A program made the position numbers and the translations under genes. From Thioglobus_A sp964344985 (GTDB lineage: Bacteria > Pseudomonadota > Gammaproteobacteria > PS1 > Pseudothioglobaceae): 64,000 nt of DNA. The notes beneath the pieces were generated by a model. The model searched no databases, was not told the DNA's origin, and was given only the letters and a program-made list of their open reading frames with translations. The stretch covers positions 38,219 to 102,218 of the forward strand of contig CAYFPI010000004.1 in assembly GCA_964344985.1 (NCBI GenBank), in the 5' to 3' direction. Shown here piece by piece: positions 57,595 through 64,000 of this stretch; the first letter of the stretch is position 1; each line of letters opens with the position of its first letter.

Positions 57595-58077
57595 TTACAG
57601 TTTGATTTTAAACCTGACTCGTTGCGAGCCATCTTTTGCCTTCTTGGCAATTACCTTGTCATTTTTAATATCATAATCAAGTGTGCCGCCACTAAATGAA
57701 TCAAACCCTTGAACCAGATGTGCATCACCCTTTAAATGCACCATTTCTTTTTTGATTAAATAAGTAATATTCTGCGCAGTTGCTTCAATAAAGCGCGGTT
57801 GATTTGGTTGGCTTTGTTGATAATGGGCGCGCCTATCTTTTGTGCCTTTGGCAATCACCTTGGTAACTTCACGTTGGTTGCTATAAAGTCTAATCCTCTC
57901 TGCACTTAATATTAATGACCCCTGCACAACTTGCGCCTGTCCTGTATAAAAACTCACGCCTTTTTTTTCATCAATTTCTACCGTCTTTGCCTTAACAGTA
58001 ATAGGCTTAGACTTATCCTCAGGCAACGCATGAGAGCCTAGAGAAAATAGTAGCAATAAAAAAACAAGCTTATTCAT
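57595..58077 (-). CDS. lptA: LptA, periplasmic lipopolysaccharide bridge protein
   Basis: 160 aa with a signal peptide (about residues 1-17, ending HALP). The OstA-type beta-jellyroll has GVSFYTGQAQVVQGSLILSAERIRL and FDSFSGGTLDYDI. It chains with LptC and LptD to carry LPS across the periplasm. It overlaps lptC by 8 nt. The next gene of the usual locus, lptB, is not here. Confidence 0.9.
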   Translation of the reverse strand: MNKLVFLLLLFSLGSHALPEDKSKPITVKAKTVEIDEKKGVSFYTGQAQVVQGSLILSAERIRLYSNQREVTKVIAKGTKDRRAHYQQSQPNQPRFIEATAQNITYLIKKEMVHLKGDAHLVQGFDSFSGGTLDYDIKNDKVIAKKAKDGSQRVRFKIKL

Positions 58078-59026
58078 AACGACCTACCACACCGCCTGTT
58101 AGTTTGATTTTTTGCTTTAATGCATCGTAATTCATGCCGACTGCATGAATATCCGCAACGCCAGATTGGTAATGAATCTTTTCTTTGGTTTTATAAATCT
58201 CAGCACCATCTTGCTGATCAACAATTAAATCTTTCGTATTAATGGTAGAGCCAGAATTTTGCAAAATTTTTGCATTACCCAAAAGTTTAAGCACTTCTTT
58301 TTGTGCGTCCATGTCTATACCGGCAGCGTATATTTTATTTTCTTCTGACAGGTAAGTTGTATCATGATCAGAATAGTAATGTTGCTGTTCATTTGACTGG
58401 TCTACATATAAATCTTTGGTGAGGATTTTTTGCCCACTATCTTGAAAAATTTTAGTATCACCTGTTAGCTTCATTTTGTCGGCTTTGGTCTTCATGCGCA
58501 TACCTTGTGATACCATTTTGTTGTTTTGCCCTAAATAAGTCACTTTCTTATTGCTAATCAAATCATCAGTTTTGGTTCCAACCAACAACTCTTGGGTATT
58601 CATCTTATGAGTAATGCCACTTGAATGCACATCAACCTTGCCGCTAAAACGAATATCTCCAGTTTCTAAATAGTGAGCGCGATCTGAACTTAGCACATAG
58701 TCTTGCTTACCTTTTTCATCATAGGTGGTAACAACAGGATCAATCAATAATGCTGGAGAATTTTCAAAATTAAAATACTGCTTAGCCTCAATATAATGCG
58801 ACAAACGTTGTTGATCATCAAACTCTTGCAGAGCAAACTGATCAATTCTTTCAACATAGGATACTTCTTTAGACACCGCTTCATTATCACTTAATGGTTT
58901 ATCGTTATCAACAGTCACAACATCAAATGAATAAGACAACAACTCCATCAACAGCCACATGATGCCAGCAATCACTATAATAAAAACTGTGATTAACAGA
59001 TTGTGTCTTAACTGAAAACTAACCAT
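58070..59026 (-). CDS. lptC: LptC with an extended, internally repeated periplasmic part
   Basis: 318 aa against about 190 in E. coli. One N-terminal helix (residues 10-30) anchors it; the canonical LptC part includes QYFNFENSPALLIDPVVTTY and DRAHYLETGDIRFSGKV. Residues about 139-318 contain three tandem repeats of about 60 residues, each with the frame TKDL-VDQ ... G-KL-GN-KI-Q-SG. The repeats look like extra beta-jellyroll turns of the OstA type. It might extend across the periplasm in place of some LptA units. The start is 1 nt from the divergent thiE. Confidence 0.85.
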   Translation of the reverse strand: MVSFQLRHNLLITVFIIVIAGIMWLLMELLSYSFDVVTVDNDKPLSDNEAVSKEVSYVERIDQFALQEFDDQQRLSHYIEAKQYFNFENSPALLIDPVVTTYDEKGKQDYVLSSDRAHYLETGDIRFSGKVDVHSSGITHKMNTQELLVGTKTDDLISNKKVTYLGQNNKMVSQGMRMKTKADKMKLTGDTKIFQDSGQKILTKDLYVDQSNEQQHYYSDHDTTYLSEENKIYAAGIDMDAQKEVLKLLGNAKILQNSGSTINTKDLIVDQQDGAEIYKTKEKIHYQSGVADIHAVGMNYDALKQKIKLTGGVVGRYE

Positions 59027-59027
59027 T

Positions 59028-59597
59028 GTGCATCATAAAAAAATTAGCGGCATTTATGCCATTACTCAAAATCAAGCGCTTGACATATCTCTTGTTGAGA
59101 AAATCATTATTAAGCATTCGATTAGCATTGTTCAGTATCGTCATAAAATCAACAACCAAACAATTAAACTCGAAGAGGCTCTTAAGTTACGTCAGCTATG
59201 TTTAAAGCATAATACTTTATTTATTGTTAATGATGATATCAACCTAGCTAAAAAAGTACAAGCTGATGGTGTTCATCTAGGCTCTGCTGATGATGACATT
59301 GCACAAGCAAGAGCGGTATTGGGAGAAGGCGCCATTATTGGCGCATCTTGCTACAGTGACATTAACTTAGCACTAAGTGCGCAAGCTCAAGGTGCAAGCT
59401 ACGTAGCTTTTGGCGCACTGTTTCCATCAAGTACAAAACCCAATGCACCTCATTGCCCACTGGATATCATTACACAAGCCAAACAAACTTTAGATATACC
59501 TATTGTTGGCATTGGCGGTATTGATTTTGACAATCAACAGCAAGCATTTGATGCGGGTTGTGACGCTGTTGCAATGATTAACAGTTTATTTAGATAA
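59028..59597 (+). CDS. thiE: Thiamine-phosphate synthase
   Basis: 189 aa from a GTG at 59028. TIM-barrel motifs: YAITQ, VQYRHK (in place of the usual QxRxK), FIVNDDINLAKKVQADGVHLG, IIGASCYSD and IPIVGIGGI. It joins the thiazole and pyrimidine parts of thiamine. Its start lies 1 nt from that of the divergent lptC, so each promoter must lie inside the other gene. Confidence 0.88.
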   Translation: MHHKKISGIYAITQNQALDISLVEKIIIKHSISIVQYRHKINNQTIKLEEALKLRQLCLKHNTLFIVNDDINLAKKVQADGVHLGSADDDIAQARAVLGEGAIIGASCYSDINLALSAQAQGASYVAFGALFPSSTKPNAPHCPLDIITQAKQTLDIPIVGIGGIDFDNQQQAFDAGCDAVAMINSLFR

Positions 59598-59653
59598 ATT
59601 GCAACCGACTATCGCCTAAATGCCAACTAACAAATTATTCAAATAAAAGACAA

Positions 59654-62600
59654 TTAATCAATTTGAATCACTTCTTGCACGGCAGGACAATAAAGTGCAC
59701 ATTTGATTTGATTAGGGTAAGCGCTTGATAGAACTTGTTTGTAAAACAACAACTGCTTAGCGTGCTTGGCCCTTTGTCTATCAATAAACTGACTGATGGT
59801 TTCGTCATTAAGCTTATCAGCCGTTTTAAAATCAACAATCCACAATACATCGTCATCAATAAAAAATCGATCAATAATAACGCTTTTGCCATTATGGATA
59901 AACTCAGCCTCTACTTGGGTAGATTTTCTTTTTTTAAACAGCCAGTCAAACCGAGTATCTGATTTAGTGTTGTTTATTAGTGTTGCTAGTGATTTTGCTT
60001 GGCTTATAGCATCGCCAGTAGAAAATCCTAGCTCCAACAATCTTTGCTTAATGGCAGACTCATCAACTTTAAATTCTTCAAACTCATAATATTGATGCAT
60101 GAGTGAACCTAACAAGCTTTTATATTGAAGGTCAATAGTATTGGCAATATCGATATTTTCGCCAACTCTATCTTTTAACTGTTGATGGTTTGGCATGGTT
60201 TCATAGCGAATCAATTTAGGTGCTGCACATGGCTCATCATTAAATACTTCTTGTTCGTGTGATACTTGCTCAAACTGATTGGCAAACTCTACTGACAACA
60301 AATCTAAAAATGTATTGGCTAGAGCTTTAGAATTTTTATTCAGCGTTCCTAATAAATAAACGTGGGATTTTGCCCTTGTCATTGCCACATAAAGTAGGCG
60401 CATAGACTCAAACTTTTCTTGCTGTGATTGAATGTAATTTAGGTAATAATAGGTATCACTATTTTGAGATTCAAAGCAAGATTTAATAGGTGCTATTAAT
60501 AATGATTGATCTGCAAATTCTTGCAACTGAATAATAGGTGGTTTGTTATTTACTGATGACTTACCAAGCCCTGGAATAATCACATGCTCAAATTCTAATC
60601 CTTTAGCTTGATGAATGGTCATGACTTTAATATTGGTGCTAACACTAGGCGCATAAAGCTCATCTAGGCGCTGATTAATAACTTCAATGTTAAGCTCGTC
60701 TTGATATTCACACTCATGAATAATTTGCAAAAATTGAGATTTAATCATTGTGTTTTTAGTACTTAAACCATCATTTGGGCACAGTTGAGATAGCGCAAAC
60801 TCAAACACCTGGGTAAAGCTGAATCTGGAAATGTTACCAATGGCCTGAGATAGTGCACTTGCAAAGTGCGAGAGTCTGTTTTGAGCATCTTTGGTTAATA
60901 ACTTTAAAGTTGACTGGTCTTGAATAATCTCATAAATGATTTTGTCATCACACTCAGCAATGATTAACAAATCTTCCAGCAATAAACCACACCAAGGCGA
61001 ACGCAACAAACTCAACCAAGCTAGTTTGTCGCCAAGATGTAGTAGAGCACGTGTTAAGCTTAGTAGATCTCGAGTAAATAAATCTTGTTTTAGTGCTGAG
61101 GATTTAACCGCCTCAAACTCTATTCCAGCTTGCTTTAACACCGGCACTATTGACGATAAATGCGAACGATTCCTAACCAAAATAACAACATCTTCATTTT
61201 TATACTGCTTAACAATATCAAGCACTTGCTGCGCTTCTAAGTCATCACGTTTATGTGCAAATGAATAAAAATGGACGGCCTTATTATGATTGACCTCATC
61301 ATCTTCATCAGCAGGTGAATAACTAATAGCACCTTTATAAATATCTTCTTGTTTGGGAAATATTTTTTTGAAAATTTTATTATTCGCCTTAACCACAGCA
61401 CTACTTGAACGAAAGTTCTTACTCAACTGCAAAGGCTTTGGCTTTATGCTCATTATGCCTTTTTCACGCACTTGTAAGAACAGACCAACTTGAGATTGTC
61501 TAAATAAATAGATGGACTGCATTGGGTCGCCCACCAAAAACAGTGTCTTTGTATCATTTGGCTGCCAATTGGCAATTAATTTTTCCAATAGTGCAAATTG
61601 AGTGGTAGAAGTATCTTGAAATTCATCAGCCAGCAAATGCTGAATCTCGTAATCTAAAAATAGTGCAATATCGCTAACATCACTCTGTTTAAGCGCTGAA
61701 TCAGCATCTAATGCTACTTGAATAAAATCAATTGATTGAGTTTGTTCAAATACCAGCTGCAGTTGAGCAACAGAAAGTTTTAACACTTGTGCAATATCAG
61801 ATAGCGCTAACGCTTGATCTTTAGAAAAATTAACATCGGGCAAATTAACAACGTTAAGCAATAAATCGCTAAAGTATTTGTTAGAAGACAAGGCGTTAAA
61901 AATTTCAACAATTTCTTGTTTTTGTTGTTTTAACTCAGCCGGAAATCCATTATTTTTATTCAGTGATTTGCGCCACTGACCACTTGTTGTAAAACACAGA
62001 TGGTGTAGTGCAGTCCAATATTCTAAAGAATCTAGCTTATTATCCAACTTGGTGCGGATGTCAGTTAATATTGGCAGTGTGCCAAGTGCCAACAAATCAA
62101 AGAATTTTTCATCTAGACATTTTTTAGACTCTTCTTTAAGCAGGGACAAATGTTGGGTGATAATTTTTTCTGAACTTTTTTTAAGAGACTCTAAACTAAG
62201 CGCGTCATGTTGATATAACCGACCCAACCATTGATCACGCTTTGATAGCATGAGTGTAATCAAACGACAGAATTTATTCACGTCATTGTTTAAATGCAAC
62301 AGCACTGACTGGATACTGTCTTTATAGTCATCATCATCAATAGCCAATAGTGTTTGTTTGGCAGCATCTAAGTAGTAATTTTGCGCTTTCCAATTTTGAC
62401 TGATGATTTGCTTGGCTACTGGCTGATTTTTTTGTGGATAACGACTGGCGATCAAATTTGACAGGCCGTCAATGGTGGTGATTTTTAAGCGTTGTGGCAT
62501 TTTTAAAATTTGCCAATTATTGCGATCAGACTGATTCAGTACTTTTTTGGCCAATTCATAAGTAATGACTTTATGTGCTTGCTCTGGCCTATCGCCTTGT

Positions 62601-62815
62601 GCGCTCAGTAATGATTCAACAACTCGTGCTTTTAATTCGCTAACTGCTTTTTTGGTAAATGTCATGGCCATGACATTTTCTGGAAACTGACTCTCGCTCA
62701 GCAATTTTAAATACCGTTGTGTTAGTAGCTCTGTTTTTCCAGATCCAGCGGGTGCTTGAACAATATAGGAGTTTTGAGTATCAAGCGCTTGATTACGCTG
62801 ATTTTGATCACTCAC
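59654..62815 (-). CDS. addA: AddA/RecB-type UvrD-family helicase-nuclease
   Basis: 1053 aa. The SF1 helicase motifs are clear: Walker A VQAPAGSGKTELLTQRYL, motif Ia MAMTFTKKAV, motif II LLADEFQDTST, motif IV-like NRSHLSSIVP, motif V MTIHQAKGLEFEHVI and motif VI VAMTRAKSHVYLL. The C-terminal nuclease has DRFF...WIVDFKTADK, the PD-(D/E)xK core. It degrades and processes DNA ends for RecA-dependent repair. AddA needs an AddB partner, not present here. It overlaps argS by 4 nt. Confidence 0.88.
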   Translation of the reverse strand: MSDQNQRNQALDTQNSYIVQAPAGSGKTELLTQRYLKLLSESQFPENVMAMTFTKKAVSELKARVVESLLSAQGDRPEQAHKVITYELAKKVLNQSDRNNWQILKMPQRLKITTIDGLSNLIASRYPQKNQPVAKQIISQNWKAQNYYLDAAKQTLLAIDDDDYKDSIQSVLLHLNNDVNKFCRLITLMLSKRDQWLGRLYQHDALSLESLKKSSEKIITQHLSLLKEESKKCLDEKFFDLLALGTLPILTDIRTKLDNKLDSLEYWTALHHLCFTTSGQWRKSLNKNNGFPAELKQQKQEIVEIFNALSSNKYFSDLLLNVVNLPDVNFSKDQALALSDIAQVLKLSVAQLQLVFEQTQSIDFIQVALDADSALKQSDVSDIALFLDYEIQHLLADEFQDTSTTQFALLEKLIANWQPNDTKTLFLVGDPMQSIYLFRQSQVGLFLQVREKGIMSIKPKPLQLSKNFRSSSAVVKANNKIFKKIFPKQEDIYKGAISYSPADEDDEVNHNKAVHFYSFAHKRDDLEAQQVLDIVKQYKNEDVVILVRNRSHLSSIVPVLKQAGIEFEAVKSSALKQDLFTRDLLSLTRALLHLGDKLAWLSLLRSPWCGLLLEDLLIIAECDDKIIYEIIQDQSTLKLLTKDAQNRLSHFASALSQAIGNISRFSFTQVFEFALSQLCPNDGLSTKNTMIKSQFLQIIHECEYQDELNIEVINQRLDELYAPSVSTNIKVMTIHQAKGLEFEHVIIPGLGKSSVNNKPPIIQLQEFADQSLLIAPIKSCFESQNSDTYYYLNYIQSQQEKFESMRLLYVAMTRAKSHVYLLGTLNKNSKALANTFLDLLSVEFANQFEQVSHEQEVFNDEPCAAPKLIRYETMPNHQQLKDRVGENIDIANTIDLQYKSLLGSLMHQYYEFEEFKVDESAIKQRLLELGFSTGDAISQAKSLATLINNTKSDTRFDWLFKKRKSTQVEAEFIHNGKSVIIDRFFIDDDVLWIVDFKTADKLNDETISQFIDRQRAKHAKQLLFYKQVLSSAYPNQIKCALYCPAVQEVIQID

Positions 62816-64000
62816 ATTGATTCAGGTGCGCTCACACCTAATAGCTTCAAACCATTAGAAAGTACTTGTTTAACAGCACTAATCAGCAATAATCTTGAAC
62901 TTCTTAATGTATCTTGCTCTACTAAAAATTCACTGTTATTGTAGTAACTGTGAAAAGAGCCTGCTAAGTCGCGCAAATAATAAGCAAGTACATGTGGCTC
63001 GTAATTAACAGCAGATGTTTGCAATATATCCTTATACCGATTCAACTCTTTAATTAGCAATAGTTCACTGTCACTATTTAATAACGAAGCATCAGCCTCA
63101 ACTGTACTGAATTTTTGCTCAGCCTGTTTAAGTACAGAACAAATACGTGCATGGGCATATTGAATGTAGAAAACTGGATTTTCATTAGTTTTCGATTTGG
63201 CCAAATCTAAGTCAAAATCCATGTGCTGCTCTGACCTTCTTAAAACATAGAAAAAACGCGCTGCATCATTACCAACCTCATTGCGCAACTCTTCCAAAGT
63301 AACAAATGAGCCGCTACGCGTTGACATAGCGACCTTTTCGCCGCCGCGAAACAAATTAGCAAACTGCACTAACAAAATCTCTAATTTATCTGGATTGTGT
63401 CCAAGTGCTTTGATTGAAGCTTTAACTCTTGCAATATAGCCATGATGATCTGCGCCCCAAATATTAATCACCTTGTCATAGCCACGTTCAAATTTTTCTA
63501 AGTGATAAGCAATGTCAGAGGCAAAATAAGTATGCATGCCATTATCACGCACCACAACGCGATCTAAGTCATCACCAAAATCAGTAGTTTTAAACCAAAG
63601 CGCACCTTCTTTTTCATAAATATGTCCAGAGTTTTGCAAGGATTCAACCGTAGTTTGACTCAAACCAGAATCCACTAATGATTGCTCAGAAAACCACTTT
63701 TCGTACACCACGCCAAACTCTGCTAAATCTTGTTTAATGCCACTTAAGATGTTATTAATCGCCAAATCAAAGATTTTTTTATAATCACCTGCTAATTGCT
63801 CTTTACAGTTAGCAATCAACTCATCAATGTGTTGTTCTTTGTCACCACCATCTTTTTCATCTTTACAAACACCTGAAAAAATATCTAATTTTGCAACATC
63901 TTTAACTTGCTTGGCAATGTCAAAAATATAATCGCCTTTATAGCCATTATCTGGAAAAGTATTGGTTTCAATGTATCTAAGATAAACCGAGGTGGCCAAA
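62812..64000 (-). CDS. argS: Arginyl-tRNA synthetase (C-terminal part, N-terminus off the window)
   Basis: The visible 395 residues contain the class I catalytic part and the C-terminal anticodon-binding domain. The signatures VVRDNGMHTYFASDIAYHLEKFERG, WGADHHGYIARVK and VAMSTRSGSFVTLEELRNEVGNDAARFF (the KMSKS-like loop) are typical of ArgS. It ends LLGVSAPESM, the usual ArgS end. The HIGH motif is upstream of the window edge. It is the gene before addA, with a 4-nt overlap. Confidence 0.93.
   Translation of the reverse strand, partial: LATSVYLRYIETNTFPDNGYKGDYIFDIAKQVKDVAKLDIFSGVCKDEKDGGDKEQHIDELIANCKEQLAGDYKKIFDLAINNILSGIKQDLAEFGVVYEKWFSEQSLVDSGLSQTTVESLQNSGHIYEKEGALWFKTTDFGDDLDRVVVRDNGMHTYFASDIAYHLEKFERGYDKVINIWGADHHGYIARVKASIKALGHNPDKLEILLVQFANLFRGGEKVAMSTRSGSFVTLEELRNEVGNDAARFFYVLRRSEQHMDFDLDLAKSKTNENPVFYIQYAHARICSVLKQAEQKFSTVEADASLLNSDSELLLIKELNRYKDILQTSAVNYEPHVLAYYLRDLAGSFHSYYNNSEFLVEQDTLRSSRLLLISAVKQVLSNGLKLLGVSAPESM

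Noticed and set aside
1..64000. CRISPR array, prophage or integrated plasmid
   Set aside because: No regularly spaced direct repeats, phage structural genes or integrase are visible; accessory content is limited to the pieces listed.

Overview
This is an AT-rich gammaproteobacterial chromosome segment. It most likely comes from a chemolithoautotrophic sulfur oxidiser of the SUP05 / Candidatus Thioglobus group, free-living or symbiotic. That placement is an inference from gene content: ATP sulfurylase (sat) beside aprM-aprB-aprA, a probable dsrS homologue, pyrophosphate-dependent phosphofructokinase clustered with adk and a proton-pumping pyrophosphatase, plus gammaproteobacterial core genes. 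Four runs of exactly 10 N (7864-7873, 24891-24900, 40818-40827, 48460-48469) are scaffold gaps. Each interrupts one gene: a bolA/ibaG homologue, trpD, leuB and an unknown gene.

Layout. 1-553: N-terminal part of a Fic/DUF4172 protein. 941-4519: a five-gene zinc-uptake operon (ZrgA-like His-rich protein, ABC ATPase, FtsX-type permease, DUF3299 protein, Fur/Zur regulator) with a candidate Zur box in front. 4594-7744: small unknown proteins, djlA, rhlE and a DUF1289 protein. 7741-10219: bolA-like gene, pit phosphate transporter with its PhoU-like partner, and ccoS. 10251-12604: arsenate reductase with an aquaporin, then two tandem LysE exporters. 12649-26853: mainly housekeeping genes (accA, tilS, ybeY, priA, bioA, gph, proC, dsrS-like, rsmE, pepP, trpD, orn, ispE).

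26833-31000: tRNA-Gln, whose 5' end overlaps the end of ispE, then an inserted hicAB toxin-antitoxin pair, prs, rpoD and tRNA-Ile2(CAU). A related, roughly 110-bp inverted-repeat element follows each tRNA. 31039-38905: cysQ, nadC, lpxB, yhbY, lysA, lptM, aat (apparently frameshifted), nudE, a metallo-beta-lactamase protein, a TRIC-type channel and a beta-carbonic anhydrase. 38935-40200: accessory patch with an IS1595-type transposase remnant, a ParE/Phd toxin-antitoxin pair and a hairpin-rich intergenic stretch.

40215-45819: glutaredoxin, leuB, rubredoxin, a 2-Cys peroxiredoxin, cysS, a HAD nucleotidase, an SCP2 protein and a phosphoesterase. 45895-51208: the pyrophosphate module (PPi-PFK, adk, an unknown gene, hppA). 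51348-57482: three little-known small genes, then aprA-aprB-aprM and sat, which oxidise sulfite to sulfate and conserve energy as ATP. 57595-64000: lptA, an unusually long lptC, thiE, an AddA-type helicase-nuclease and the C-terminal part of argS.

How it fits together: sat releases ATP from APS and pyrophosphate. PPi-PFK and the proton-pumping pyrophosphatase allow pyrophosphate to be used as an energy currency in the carbon-fixation and gluconeogenic part of metabolism. Gph and carbonic anhydrase fit an autotroph. The accessory content is modest (Fic, HicAB, ParE/Phd, one IS remnant, the tRNA-linked repeats). No CRISPR array, prophage or large defence island is visible. The least explained material is the unknown protein inside the PPi cluster, the three-gene unit downstream of aprA, the tRNA-associated repeat family and the hairpin cluster at 40097-40182.
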